Source: Chrysemys picta bellii (lineage: Eukaryota; Chordata; Testudines; Emydidae). Taken from it: a DNA stretch of 64,000 bases. Of this stretch, positions 53,601 to 62,161 are shown in pieces. Numbering within the stretch: position 1 is the stretch's first letter; the number at the start of each line of letters is the position of its first letter. The notes under the pieces are model-generated. The model searched no databases, was not told the origin of the DNA, and saw nothing but the letters and a program-made list of their open reading frames with translations. The position numbers were made by a program, and so were the translations under genes. The DNA lies in the NCBI RefSeq assembly GCF_011386835.1, contig NC_088792.1, positions 222,669,894 through 222,733,893 of the forward strand, in the 5' to 3' direction.

Positions 53601-56600
53601 TGCTGCACTGGGCAGTACAGCATGGGGAGAAGGTGACCAACCCTCTGTGGAGAAAGAAGTGGTTCGGGACTATTTAGAAAAACTGGACGTGCACAAGTCC
53701 ATGGGGCCGGATGCGCTGCATCCGAGGGTGCTAAAGGAGTTGGCGGGTGAGATTGCAGAGCCATTAGCCATTATTTTTGAAAACTCATGGCGATCGGGGG
53801 AGGTCCCAGATGACTGGAAAAAGGCTAATGTAGTGCCCATCTTTAAAAAAGGGAAGAAGGAGGATCCGGGGAACTACAGGCCAGTCAGCCTCACCTCAGT
53901 CCCTGGAAAAATCATGGAGCAGGTCCTCAAGGAATCAATTATGAAACATTTAGAGGAGAGGAAAGTGATCAGGAACAGTCAGCATGGATTCACGAAGGGG
54001 AAGTCGTGCCTGACTAACCTAATTGCCTTCTATGATGAGATAACTGGCTCTGTGGATGAGGGGAAAGCAGTGGATGTGTTATTCCTTGACTTTAGCAAAG
54101 CTTTTGATACGGTCTCCCACAGTATTCTTGCCGCCAAGTTAAAGAAGTATGGGCTGGATGAATGGACTGTAAGGTGGATAGAAAGCTGGCTAGATCGTCG
54201 GGCTCAACGGGTAGTGATCAATGGCTCCATGTCTAGTTGGCAGCCGGTTTCAAGCGGAGTGCCCCATGGGTCAGTCCTGGGGCCGATTTTGTTTAATATC
54301 TTTATTAATGATCTGGAGGATGGTGTGGACTGCACTCTCAGCAAGTTTGCAGATGACACTAAACTAGGAGGCATGGTAGATACACTAGAGGGTAGGGATC
54401 GGATACAGAGGGACCTAGACAAATTAGAGGATTGGGCTAAAAAAACCTGATGAGGTTCAACAAGGACAAGTGCAGAGTCCTGCACTTAGGACGGAAGAAT
54501 CCCATGCACTGCTACAGACTAGGGACCGAATGGCTAGGTAGCAGTTCTGCAGAAAAGGACCTAGGGGTCACAGTGGACGAGAAGCTGGATATGAGTCAAC
54601 AGTGTGCTCTTGTTGCCAAGAAGGCTAACGGCATTTTGGGCTGTATAAGTAGGGGCATTGCCAGCAGATCGAGGAACGTGATCGTTCCCCTTTATTCGAC
54701 ATTGGTGAGGCCTCATCTGGAATACTGTGTCCAGTTTTGGGCCCCACACTACAAGAAGGATGTGGAAAAATTGGAAAGAGTCCAGCGGAGGGCAACAAAA
54801 ATGATTAGGGGCCTAGAGCACATGACTTATGAGGAGAGGCTGAGGGAACTGGGATTGTTTAGTCTCCAGAAGAGAAGAATGAGGGGGGATTTGATAGCAG
54901 CCTTCAACTACCTGAAGGGGGGTTCCAAAGAGGATGGAGCTCGGCTGTTCTCAGTGGTGGCAGATGACAGAACAAGGAGCAATGGTCTCAAGTTGCAGTG
55001 GGGGAGGTCCAGGTTGGATATCAGGAAAAACTATCTCACTAGGAGGGTGGTGAAACACTGGAATGCGTTACCTAGGGAGGTGGTGGAGTCTCCTTCCTTG
55101 GAGGATTTTAAGGCCCGGCTTGACAAAGCCCTGGCTGGGATGATTTGGCTGGGAATTGGTCCTGTTTTGAGCAGGGGGTTGGACTAGATGACCTCTTGAG
55201 GTCCCTTCCAACTCTGATATTCTATGATTCTATGTCAGTCCAGTAATTTAGTGACATTTCTACTGTAATGTTTCTCAATACTTTGCTTAAAGAGAATGAT
55301 GTCAGATTTATATTTAGGGTTCTTTAAACTTCCTAGACACGTAGTACAGTAAAACATGATCAATGAGTAATATTCTCTTTAAATACAACCATAGAATTTT
55401 TTTTAATTACTCTCGGGTTCTATTGCTGCCTTCAACAGCCAAGCACAACCGAACTGGCTGAAATGGGGGAGAAGGTACTCCCACACCCTCCAATTTCATG
55501 ATCTGTCATCCTTTACATACAGACAGCTGAAGGAACGTCTAGGCACAGATGGACAATGCAATTCAATATGAATTTAATTTATTTCTGATACTTTCTTCTC
55601 CAACTTCTATAAACCTCAGGTTTTAGGTTATATGTGATACTTTACTGCTCTTCAATTTGGAAAAGCTCAATTTTGCAATCAGAAATACCAAAACTGCTGA
55701 AGACACGCAATGAATTATGGACGAGAGGTTGTATTTAATTTATGCAGCCCTAGAATTGTCAGCAGGGTCCAGGTTTGCAAGAAGACACTGTCTGTATCTC
55801 CTGAGAAGACAGTGTTTGATATAGGATGACTGGGTGACTGTATACTTCAATTATTAAAAGAGAAGATTAGATTTAAACAACATGTTTAAAAAAAGTAAAA
55901 TTTTTACCTTTTTGCTTGAGCCTGAGAAAGGATTATAGCAGCTAAAGAAGAGTTTATTTCTGCAGGTCAATAGCATGGATTAATCTAAGAAAGTCAGAAA
56001 CAGGAGCTCCTTTTCTGGTATATTAACCATTCAAGGATAAAGAAACTCGGTGGGTCAGTGGACTGCACTGCCTCTGGAGTACCCCTTCCCCAGCCAGTAC
56101 ATGATTCTAAGAAAAGTGGGAGTAAATCCCACCAAAAAGGTGGGGAAAACATTTTATAGTAGCAAAAATCTAGCGAGTAACTACAACAAAGGCAGGTTGC
56201 TATGGAACTGGTGACGCAGAAGTTTTCATGCGCATAGTGGTCAACTAACGTTACCACAGGAATCTTAACATACTTTTTTGTACTTTATATCCTTGAGCTC
56301 TTTAAGGAAGATTCACAAAAACTCCAAACATGCACTTCCTGGAGACAAAGGTATGTTATTGGACAATCCTAAAAACAAAAGGTATGTTACCAGACAGCTA
56401 GCATAGACTGAACATCCTTCTCCCATCAAGACCTAGAGACTGAGGTGAACCCTCTCTGCGACAACAAAAATGGAGGATTCAGGAAATACCTAGCTGCCAC
56501 AAAGCAGACTATGACCAAAAAGCAGATTCCCATATTTTGAGTTTCTCTGCCCAGTGGCCCCAAGGCATTCCGGGGTTCAAGGTCCAACAAGTTTCAATTT

Positions 56601-58834
56601 GGGTGTGCAACCTAGAGACCATACATTCACACACCATTGCAGTAGGGAGAAAATTTGGTGGGTGGGTTTTCTGGGATGGTTATGAAGACCAGAAGGTTGC
56701 CTTTTAACAAGTACAAAAGTGCAATAAATATCACTGCTGAAGTGCATATCTTGCAATTTAAGTTCCATACTCCACAAGTTTTAAATTCTTATAACGTTGT
56801 TAAACCAAAAATAAATTTAAAAAAAAATGTAGGAAGGCTGAAACTCATAATGAAGATGACATCCTTGTCAGGTTTCAAGTTTCCAAATACAATAATTACA
56901 TTGGAGCCCAGCCAAAACATGTACAACTGTAGTTCTTTCCATAAAAAGGAAAGGAAGTTTCCCATGTCCCCACCATCCTCCCTCAACTAGCCATTTTAAT
57001 TCCCTATACTACACACATTTGAAAAGGTGTGCACATAAAACATCCAATGCCTGGGTGCAAGAAGGGATGACACATTCAAACCAGAGTATGTTTGCGCATG
57101 TGTACGTGCGCACGCAAAGATTCAGGAGGCAACAATGCTTTGGTATTATAAAACATCTTGTTAGGATCAGCCATTTTCAGATTTTACTGATATAATATTG
57201 CAGCAGAAGTCAACTACTCAGTGCTCTTATGTGGATATCTCATCCCAACGTACATTACATTATCTATGCTTATGCCAGTCTTGCAAAATTTGTCCTCAGA
57301 AAGCTTTGTTTTGGACATATACATAAAATCATTTTCTATCAATCACACTAAAATGTTGGTGAGTAGATTTTCTGCCTGAGCTGGTACATTTTTATGAAAT
57401 ATCTGCAAGGCCAGTTTACCTATTTACTAAGTGTTAAAAGAGTGTCATTCTTGTGTTCTAACACCAATCTCTGTATCAGCATTTTTTAATACTTTCTGTA
57501 AATAGTATTTAACAGAATATAGAGGAACAATGAACATTCATATTGGGATCTGCCAGTTCAAGAAGGCACAAAAAGCTGCATGCCTTTTACCCTACAAAGA
57601 ATCCACATATTAACTCTGGCTCTGAAAGGAAAGCCAGAGTTAATGTGGACTACACATCCAACCCAGCATGCCTGGAAATAATCTATGGAAACACTTTGGT
57701 AAGAGACAAAACCATGTAAACCCACTACAATTACAGTCAACTTCACTTACCCGAAATGCTGCAAGGATAATTCTAGTTACTTTCTCTTTGACAGATTCTT
57801 GGAGAATGTCAGACAGAACTGGAACAATATTATATCGACGCAGATATTCACACATTTGAGGACTGAATGCCAAGAGCCATATGGAGAAAATCATCTGATA
57901 CTGGAGCTGGAAGCCACATTTGTTACTCAGGACTCCCATGATACTGAAAGACACAATTATCATAGGTAGTAGTGCACGTGTCCTTTTAATAAGGTAATTG
58001 TGCATCATGTTGATATTTCCAAAACAAAGTTTTTCAGAATTTTAATTTCACTAGAAATTGACTTTTTGATCCTCTTCAAGACAAAAGGAAATTTTGAAGT
58101 GTCAGAATTTCCAACAGAATGAAAATTTTGAGTTTCAATCAGCTCTAATAACAAGTCACTTACAATATAGAGATTTACATAGTGATCTTTTCCAAGTAAG
58201 GTCAGTGATAAGTTTCTGAACTCATGCACCATTTATTCTTCTTTGAAAGAAATTGACAGGGTTTGGAAAGAAAGTGATCTACTAAAAACATTACATAATA
58301 AAATGGAGCTATAATTCCAGAAAGTATCACTCTTCACCAATACTTACATTGAAGTTTACTGCAAGTTTCTACTGGACCTTCAAATTTTATTTAATCTGTT
58401 TTCAATAACCTGCAGTATCTCAGTCTCATATATAACAAGCCTCCAGCATGGTGCTCTAACCTTTAAGTAATTAATAGAACAATACTTTATGAAGACCTAA
58501 ATAGTTATGTGGCTTCAACGGGTACCCATATTCTTCAGCTCATTTGTTTGCAGGCATACATTATTATATGAGCACAGATAAGAATTTCAGGCTCAAATAC
58601 TATGGCTACAAGTAAGTTTTTTGAAAATTAAAACTAAACCTAAAGAGTTCAATTGCAAGGAAGCTCATTTGGGGTATAGCCTATTGTGCATGTTTGAAAT
58701 GTAACTATTCCTGCATAGAGTAAGTAATATACTCACCAGTTTACCCCATCTGCTTCTACCCAAGCAAAACGATATTCATTGACCCTGAGCATCAGCTGCA
58801 GGCATCCAGCAACACACTGTACATATTGGGAACT
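17598..58834 (-). CDS. ATP6V1H: V-type proton ATPase subunit H, C-terminal 290 residues (seven exons; 5' part outside the window)
   Basis: Joining the seven minus-strand exons listed separately gives one uninterrupted frame of 290 codons plus TAA; every junction has a GT donor and AG acceptor and matching phase. The protein is recognisable throughout as subunit H, for example [40 protein letters not shown] and [18 protein letters not shown]. Family knowledge: subunit H (yeast Vma13) is an all-helical ARM/HEAT-repeat protein of the cytosolic V1 sector. It is needed for ATP-driven proton pumping and inhibits ATP hydrolysis by free V1. Assuming the usual 483-residue length, this is about residues 194-483: the end of the N-terminal superhelix and the whole C-terminal domain. 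No stop, frameshift or missing exon is seen, so the gene looks functional. The promoter and 5' exons lie beyond 64000. Confidence 0.97.
19327..19420. repeat. half of a palindromic MITE (vectorless fragment)
   Basis: Contains gaagaacagctctgtgtaag then caacagaagttggtccaata and aaagatattacttcaccccc. The same order is seen in the right half of the palindrome at 37378-37590. Confidence 0.7.
21235..21495. mobile_element. palindromic MITE with TCTACACTG-type ends
   Basis: Left: ccacactgcaatcaggaggt, gtgattgcag. Right: the mirror, ctgcaatcacacctcctgac and tgcagtgtaaacttatcc. The arms pair over about 40 bases. Belongs to the same loose group as 8826 but with a different interior. Confidence 0.75.
21975..22150 (-). 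mobile_element. CR1 LINE 3' end
   Basis: Plus strand reads atagaatcagaatatcaggg, ttggaagggacctcagcagg, catctagtccaaccccctgt: the reverse complement of the CR1 3' terminus seen intact at 55170-55234. The extended 3' UTR (acaaccctgggtttagcagg) marks a different subfamily. A-tract follows at 22157. Confidence 0.9.
24399..25149 (-). mobile_element. CR1 LINE, 3' half (RT C-terminal region and 3' UTR), split by a Harbinger insertion
   Basis: Reverse-strand translation gives degraded CR1 ORF2 text: KLSTSQQC, then NILGN-, KELGLVV- and RIKRES-like pieces. The 3' end (plus strand attccaacaccagaagggac) starts near 24399. The coding frame is broken many times. It continues across the insertion at 29429. 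Confidence 0.85.
25404..27430 (+). pseudogene. Harbinger Myb/SANT-like accessory protein gene, broken
   Basis: Family knowledge: PIF/Harbinger elements encode a Myb/trihelix-like DNA-binding protein that helps the transposase. Exon 1 shows [54 protein letters not shown], then [20 protein letters not shown] and an HDPMEGTSG tail. A GTGAGT donor follows at 26066. An acceptor (CCAG or CAGCAG) at 27012-27018 begins exon 2 with [21 protein letters not shown] and a charged [20 protein letters not shown] coiled coil. Damage seen: TGA at 25688-25690, frame changes around 25600, in the G run near 25831 and in the A run near 27079, and TAG at 27176-27178. Not translatable as one protein. Confidence 0.85.
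27619..27658. terminator. bidirectional polyadenylation region of the Harbinger element
   Basis: AATAAA occurs on the plus strand at 27619-27624 and 27626-27631, after the Myb-like gene. AATAAA on the minus strand (tttatt, 27653-27658) follows the transposase. The two converging units end within 40 bases of each other. Confidence 0.6.
27760..28857 (-). CDS. Harbinger DDE transposase (HARBI1-like), uninterrupted frame
   Basis: About 365 codons from ATG at 28855-28857 to TGA; the open frame can be read a few codons further up. It contains a helix-turn-helix-like [20 protein letters not shown] (residues about 88-107 from this ATG). The DDE_Tnp_4 catalytic signature follows: AIDGTH (Asp about 148), [10 protein letters not shown] (Asp about 236) and [14 protein letters not shown] (Glu about 272). 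VHDAHVF is also present. Length and motif order fit PIF/Harbinger nucleases, related to the domesticated vertebrate HARBI1. The usual N-terminus lies in another frame just upstream (28860-29219), so this copy probably lost its original start. No intron is seen. Whether it is expressed is unknown. Confidence 0.9.
   Translation of the reverse strand: MLLMGQVLAVERRFWAWETSTDWWDRIVLQVWDDSQWLRNFCIRKGTFMELCDLLSPALTRQNTKMRAALTVEKRVAIALWKLATPDSYRSVGNQFGVGKSTVGADVMQVAKAITELLLPKVVTLGNVQVIVDGFAAMGFPNCGGAIDGTHIPILAPEHQGTQYINRKGYFSMVLQALVDHKGRFTNINVGWPGRVHDAHVFRKTTLFKRLQQGTYFPDQKVTVGDVEMPIVILGDPAYPLMPWLMKPYTASLDRSQELFNYRLSKWRMVVECAFGRLKGRWRTLLTRSDLSQTNIPIVIAACCVLHNLCESKGETFMAWWEAEANRLAADYAQLDTRAIRRAHQEALHIREALKTNFMTDQATV
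28860..29219 (-). pseudogene. detached N-terminal segment of the Harbinger transposase
   Basis: A minus-strand frame contains [40 protein letters not shown], an arginine-rich [14 protein letters not shown] stretch and [13 protein letters not shown]. It stops at TGA-side sequence before the catalytic frame. The downstream transposase frame has its own upstream stop at 28909-28911. A single-base length change near 28870 would account for the break. The basic stretch may be a nuclear localisation signal. Confidence 0.7.
29429..31085 (-). mobile_element. CR1 LINE, 5' half: ORF1 esterase, ORF2 endonuclease and RT remnants
   Basis: Reading the minus strand from 31085 down: an ORF1 C-terminal region, open at 30960-30622, resembles the CR1 ORF1 SGNH/GDSL esterase ([18 protein letters not shown] where intact copies have a GDS block, so the nucleophile is lost). 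Next, at about 30170-29960, comes the start of the ORF2 AP-type endonuclease ([23 protein letters not shown]). Then, after an internal loss, RT text [20 protein letters not shown] at about 29580-29490. The spacing is too short for a complete ORF2, so the element is internally deleted or a composite. It is old and dead. Confidence 0.8.
32665..32850 (+). mobile_element. short retroposon copy, longer 5' variant
   Basis: Includes the shared gaagtgggttctagcccacg, aaagcttatgcccaaataaa and gttagtctctaaggtgccac, but carries a further 5' piece (ggtaaggcaactcccatctt, gctgtgtatttatacctgct) absent from the 37184 copy. It stops in actcctcgtttttgtg before the usual 3' part. Shows that the other copies are 5'-truncated. 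Confidence 0.75.
33195..33500 (+). mobile_element. old CR1/L3-type LINE 3' fragment
   Basis: Degraded C-terminal text is visible ([14 protein letters not shown]) followed by a 3' UTR with actggatgacctaatgagtc and tttccatctctaa. No TSD found. Confidence 0.7.
35600..35713 (-). CDS. ATP6V1H: ATP6V1H coding exon, about residues 426-464
   Basis: This 114-nt exon reads [20 protein letters not shown] then [17 protein letters not shown], ending in TG of a split Trp codon before GTATGTG. The acceptor is CTTTTTCAG. It carries the last ARM repeat of subunit H. Confidence 0.97.
37172..37334 (+). mobile_element. short retroposon with target-site duplication and A tail
   Basis: Starts tgcatccgaagaagtgggct and runs through gtagtccacgaaagcttatg, ggtgccacaagtactcctgt and ggatacagactaacacggct to ctctgaaacctgtc and an A tail. 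The direct repeat aaaaacattata flanks it at 37172-37183 and 37323-37334. Variable-length duplication plus A tail shows retroposition, as a SINE or the 3' end of a LINE. No internal tRNA-type A/B boxes were evident to me. The family is widespread in turtle DNA. Confidence 0.85.
37378..37590. mobile_element. palindromic MITE
   Basis: Left arm ggtgaggaaatatcttttat, agaccaactt, ctgttggt, aagcttacacagagctcttc mirrors the right arm gaagagctctgtgtaagctc, accaacagaaattgatccaa, taaaagatattcactcaccc around a centre near 37485. Partial relatives lie at 19327 and 53167. Separated from the preceding retroposon by about 45 bases. Confidence 0.8.
38485..38757. mobile_element. palindromic MITE, family of 8826 and 11195
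   Basis: Left tcactgtaatcaaacacccg, right atttgattgcagtgtagaca. Interior gagcctgagctctgggacta and agcctgggctccagcctgag match the intergenic members. Confidence 0.8.
43183..43775 (+). mobile_element. solitary LTR, about 593 bp
   Basis: Begins TGTGAC and ends CTTACA, the canonical TG...CA. It is flanked by tatgg on the left and tatgt on the right, a 4/5 target duplication. A TATAAAAG box lies at 43321-43328, after ccaatcagggtca. I recognise the text (gggtcctgccacaccccatc, ggagctgcagaacacagcag) as a turtle LTR family. No primer-binding site plus internal region follows, so this is a recombined solo LTR. Gypsy or ERV origin is not decidable here. It lies antisense to ATP6V1H. Confidence 0.8.
43321..43328 (+). 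promoter_or_regulatory. TATA box of the solo LTR
   Basis: TATAAAAG about 138 bases into the LTR, with CCAAT motifs at about 43280 and 43307. Positioned as an LTR U3 core promoter; activity is inferred only. Confidence 0.5.
44594..44695 (-). CDS. ATP6V1H: ATP6V1H coding exon, about residues 392-426
   Basis: This 102-nt exon reads [20 protein letters not shown] and [13 protein letters not shown], then CG of a split Arg codon before GTAAGC. It is preceded on the minus strand by a TATTGTAG acceptor. It encodes ARM-like helices of the C-terminal domain. Confidence 0.96.
44696..49271 (-). other. ATP6V1H: ATP6V1H intron (4.6 kb)
   Basis: Donor GTAAGT, acceptor TATTGTAG. The only recognised content is the old CR1 at 46125-47305. 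44700-46120 and 47310-49270 show nothing assignable. Confidence 0.85.
46125..47305 (+). mobile_element. degenerate CR1 LINE, 3' part
   Basis: Interrupted RT text is visible: [16 protein letters not shown], [15 protein letters not shown] and [18 protein letters not shown]. It is followed by the C-terminal region (ctggagtattgtgtacagtt) and the typical end ttctatgatcctatg. Many stops and indels make it clearly older than the copies at 51135 and 53252. Confidence 0.85.
49272..49397 (-). CDS. ATP6V1H: ATP6V1H coding exon, about residues 350-392
   Basis: This 126-nt exon completes the Ser codon and reads [20 protein letters not shown] through LNEKNYELL plus AA of a Lys codon; the donor is GTAAGT. 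It spans the junction between the N-terminal superhelix and the C-terminal domain, where the [13 protein letters not shown] segment is characteristic of subunit H. Confidence 0.96.
49398..50628 (-). other. ATP6V1H: ATP6V1H intron (1.2 kb)
   Basis: Contains the MITE at 49683-49950 and an A tract of about 20 at 49958-49977. The remaining 650 bases next to the upper exon show nothing assignable. Confidence 0.85.
49683..49950. mobile_element. MITE with CTACACTA-type end
   Basis: Contains gatctacactagaaagttag, tgctctggggtgtgaaaaaa, a central ttcttccattgacctagcta and gtaggtagtgttcacactga. I recognise this as a turtle MITE with partly self-complementary interior. Ends are worn, and no clean target duplication is seen. 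Confidence 0.7.
50629..50807 (-). CDS. ATP6V1H: ATP6V1H coding exon, about residues 291-350
   Basis: This 179-nt exon starts in phase 0 with [20 protein letters not shown] and runs to GESVQDL plus AG of a split Ser codon. The acceptor is preceded by a long T tract (minus strand) and the donor is GTATAT, a weaker form than the usual GTAAGT. It holds the acidic [10 protein letters not shown] segment near the end of the N-terminal domain. Confidence 0.97.
51130..52737 (+). mobile_element. CR1 LINE, 5'-truncated, with 5-bp target duplication
   Basis: Body 51135-52732. ataac abuts both ends (51130-51134 and 52733-52737). RT and C-terminal region are open from 51516 to 52331: [69 protein letters not shown]. 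It is then cut by TAG at ACTTATTAG, where the sister copy has ACTTATGAG. The C-terminal remainder is open at 52377-52646. The 3' end is tgatattccatgattctatg. Confidence 0.95.
53167..53251. repeat. MITE remnant abutting a CR1 5' end
   Basis: tggatgaggtaatatctttt, attggacc, gctctgcgtaaactcaaaaa, cttctctctcaccaac are parts of the palindrome seen at 37378. The centre is deleted. The CR1 copy begins directly after accaac. Confidence 0.65.
53252..55234 (+). mobile_element. CR1 LINE with nearly complete reverse transcriptase, one frameshift
   Basis: ORF2 text is open at 53332-54450, with RT blocks in order: [78 protein letters not shown] and FADDTKLGG (54346 on). It shifts frame at the A run near 54440, where one base appears lost, and continues open at 54450-55187 ([20 protein letters not shown]). 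His replaces the usual Gln in GVPQGS. The endonuclease and ORF1 are missing through 5' truncation. The 3' end carries the ATTCTATG octamer twice. Confidence 0.95.
57751..57943 (-). CDS. ATP6V1H: ATP6V1H coding exon, about residues 226-290
   Basis: This 193-nt exon completes the split Cys codon and reads [20 protein letters not shown] through [10 protein letters not shown], ending in phase 0. The acceptor is CTTTCAG and the donor GTAAGTG. It encodes helical-repeat sequence of the N-terminal domain. It is one of the most conserved parts of the protein and the clearest identifier of the gene here. Confidence 0.97.
57944..58736 (-). other. ATP6V1H: ATP6V1H intron (0.8 kb)
   Basis: The smallest complete intron here. 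GTGAGT donor, CTTTCAG acceptor. No repeat or conserved element recognised in it. Confidence 0.85.
58737..58834 (-). CDS. ATP6V1H: ATP6V1H coding exon, about residues 194-226
   Basis: This 98-nt exon reads [20 protein letters not shown] and ends ADGVN plus the first two bases of a Cys codon. On the minus strand a TTTAG acceptor precedes it and GTGAGT follows. It starts in phase 0. The human gene has an 18-codon alternatively used exon just upstream of this point; I did not find its counterpart between 58835 and 64000. It may lie further upstream. Confidence 0.95.
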
Positions 58835-59571
58835 CTAAAGAGGAAACAAGAACACCACGTTTATTTTTATGATTAAGGAACTAAATAGTCTTGACATTTT
58901 GTAAAAATTTCAGTAGGCCAGAGAATGAATTACAGTATTTTTCCTGTTCTGGACACTAGCTTTCATAATATCTATAAAGGTTCTGGTTTAGTCTCCATAC
59001 ACCAGTGTTTCCTGAACTGTTCAACACAATCTTTATAAGGAAGTACAGAAAAAAAAATTACTACAAATGTGAATTTTTGGAAGAAAGCGTCAAATTGAAA
59101 GCCATTTTTCTAAAAAATGGATATAACGTATGTCCTGCAATGATGTGTCCATAATTCAGTCTAAACTAGTGCAGGAGAAGAATGTGTGCAACTGGCTGTT
59201 AGTAGAAGCTCTAGCAAAATATTATTAAATCTGTTCTTGTGATTGTGACCGGATTTGCTTTATGGAAGTGTTCAAGTACCATTAAAAAATGGAGGCAAGT
59301 ACTCAGGCACGCAGGAAAATGCTTCACCGTTTCATACGCCTCCAAATCTTTCTGCTAAGAAAATGCTTGGAAACCTGCGCAAGTCCTTTGAAAGGTTATT
59401 GAATTTCTGACTTTATGAATTGCAGTTTGAGATTGTTATCTTCACCACCAGCTTCTTTCACAAAGAAGTGAGGTGGCTCTCAGGAGGTGAAGTGCTAACC
59501 AGCCTCTTCATATTAAGAAATAATGATTAGTCACAAAAATCTTAAATACCTCTTGGTCAATACATTAATAC

Positions 59572-60417
59572 TACACCTCTACCCTGAGGTAACACGGTCC
59601 TTGGGACATAAAAAAATCTCACCGCACTATAGGTGCGATTGCGTTATATCGAACTTGCTTTGGCCCCCCCCCCCGTCCCTTATTCCCTGACTGCCCCCTC
59701 CAGAGACCCCTGTCCCTAATCACCCCCAAGATCCCACCCCCTACCTAACCCCCTGCTCCCTGTCCCCTGACTGCTCCGACCCCATCCACACCCCCGGCCC
59801 CTGACAGGCTCTCACCAGCAGTGGCGGGAAGTGGAGCAACGTGGCCTCAGCCCACTCCACTCCGCCACCTCCCAGCCGCAGCGCCCCGCTTCCCGCCACC
59901 AGTGAGTGCGGGGAGGTTGGGGAAGGGATGCCCCCCACACTCACCTGCGGCCGGAAGCAGAGCGACACGGCCCCAGCCCCAGCCGTGTCGCTGGAGGGGG
60001 CGGAGTTGGGGAAAGGTTCCGTGCTCACCTATGGCGGGAAGCGGAGCGCCGCAGCTGGGAGCTGGCGGAGTGGAGCGGAGCGGACTGAGGCCGGGCTGCT
60101 CTGCTTCCTCCGCTGCCGGTGAGTGCAGGGGGGATCCCTTCCCCCCAATCTCCCTCCCCCAAGCGACATGGCTGGGGCCGGGGCAAGGGAAGCGGAGCGG
60201 GCTGCTCCCGGCCCCCTGCTAATCCCCTGGGCCACTCTGGGACTGCGGGGCCCTCAAAATTGCCCCCCACACACACACAGCTCCTGCCTCCTAGATCCTT
60301 GGGGGGAGCCCCTGACCACCCCCGAGACCCTCTGCCCCTTATCCAACCCCTCGGTTGAGCATGTCAGAGCTTTACCGCGTTGTATGCGAACCCGTGTTAT
60401 ATCAGGGTAGAGGTATA
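59572..60417. mobile_element. GC-rich TA-flanked MITE (Tc1/mariner-like, tentative)
   Basis: Ends are TACACCTCTACCCTGAGGTA on the left and, on the reverse strand, TATACCTCTACCCTGATATA on the right, each continuing into AACACGG. TA is present at both outer borders. Subterminal ttatatcgaacttgctttgg and accgcgttgtatgcgaaccc are typical of a dispersed turtle family. The interior (about 59665-60350) is very GC-rich with repeated gcgggaagcggagcg-type text and many CpGs; open frames there are compositional. Confidence 0.8.
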
Positions 60418-61465
60418 CATCACTGGTATTTAGAAAAGGTTGACACTTGATTCCAAGGTGAAAAATGAATATTCTGTCAATGCAAACAAGGTAGAAACAT
60501 TCACTGGAAAGCTTGAAAAGTTGTCTTCCAGAGCACAGAGAGGAAGAATGGAGTTCCCTTTTTCTCCCCAGTATGATGGGAACTGCGATGTTAGTCTGGA
60601 ACAATTCAGCATTTGAGCAACTTCAGATTCAGCTGCAGAACTATTATTTATTCAAAGCTTGCATTAAAAAAAAAAAAAAAAAAGAAGAGGTGGATCACTA
60701 ACCACCTTCCATTCAATAGACCATTGAGTCTGCAGAACCAGCAAGGCCACTGAGACACAAAAGTCTGGAAGTTGCTCTCTAGCGAGGATCTGAGAAAACG
60801 GTCTAAAGGAATATCACCTTGTCCTTATTGAAACCTTGGAAGTTCTCATCTTCTTACCTTTGTGATTTACAAGTGTTATTATAAGTTCCTTCATTTGATG
60901 GAGATCTAGAACATAAATCCCTATACTTCAGAAGATCTAAGCAGTAATCAAACTGACAGTGGAATACGGAATATTGCCACAGCTTTGGCAGTTAACAGGA
61001 TTTCTTACAAGAGGCAGATTTCCTGGAAAAAATCAAGAAGTCTAACTGTAATCTTAGCTCTGTCACAGAACCCCTCTATGGCATTGGATATAAATTCAGA
61101 AACCCCGGGGAAGAGATTAGAGTGAGAAAAGAACACAAATCATGTCATGCAGCTGGAGCACAGAGAAGAAGGATTAGGGGAGAGCGAGAGTCACACTGTA
61201 CAGGGCTTTGAAGCCGGCAACAGTATTTGCCCACTGGAGGCAATTGTTGCAAAAATTAGATAAATGCATGCTAAATAAGTATTAGTATCTACAGGCTCAA
61301 AAAAAGAATAGGATATACAAAAACGAACACCGCATATGGTAAGAGACAGTCCCAGTCCCCAAAACCCAACTAAATAGAGAAGAGAAGAGCTGTGAAAAGA
61401 ATTTACGCAAGCATTATGTTTTACTGCTGCTGCTAGGGCCATTTTATAACACACATCTGAATATG

Positions 61466-61502
61466 CCGTGTGTGTGTGTGTGTGCGCGTGTGTGTGTGTG
61501 TG
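61466..61502. repeat. TG dinucleotide microsatellite
   Basis: (TG)n with one CGCG interruption. Likely polymorphic. Confidence 0.9.
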
Positions 61503-62161
61503 AAACCAAAGTCCTTTGTTTGCTTATACAAGTACAGGGCAGTTCCTCGCACTACAGTATGGTAATTCTTCGCCTTATTTAGCAGTATGTAAATGGCCTC
61601 ACTGTCTAAAGCATCTCAGCTAGATTTATGCATAAAAATATCACCAGAAAAATATTAATATGTATTGTTCCCCAAAATTCACCTCCACATTTTAAAAGGT
61701 GTATTTTTGAAGTTTCTAAACAATTTATTTTATTGTGTTAACAAAAGAGCACGTAAGCTATATACCAGGAAGAGTTTCCCAGAAGTGAAGTCTGCTATAG
61801 TGTGGAATAATCTCCTAAAAAAAAGGTGGAAAGCCAGATCATTTGCTAGGATATGTTCGTTAAAACATATACCAATACTCTTATATGAACAGTCAATGAG
61901 CTTAATGGATTAAAAGGTTTTCCCTCCCATGTCTCATTCTAAATAGCTCCATGATTGCAAGACACATACATAATGTTGACTGAAGTTTAAAGTGCAATTT
62001 GGTCTGCATATTGTACTTCTCATAGCAGCAGCAACAAAGTTCTCAAAATGTGATAAGAATGGTACTTTACTCTGATTTCTCTAAGATTCTCAAGCATCTT
62101 GACTAATTTATCAGAACATACTAGACATGTTTTCCTACAAGCCTGTATTTTCTCCAAGTGC

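Larger units (their letters stand above)
50808..57750 (-). other. ATP6V1H: ATP6V1H intron (6.9 kb)
   Basis: Donor GTAAGTG, acceptor after a T-rich tract. Half of the intron is two CR1 copies in the same orientation. 55235-57750 shows only AT-rich unlabelled sequence; nothing assignable in 52740-53166. Confidence 0.85.

Noticed and set aside
59741..60410. Several overlapping GC-rich frames that might suggest a CpG-island gene
   Set aside because: All lie inside a TA-flanked MITE with inverted termini and arise from CpG-rich composition on both strands.
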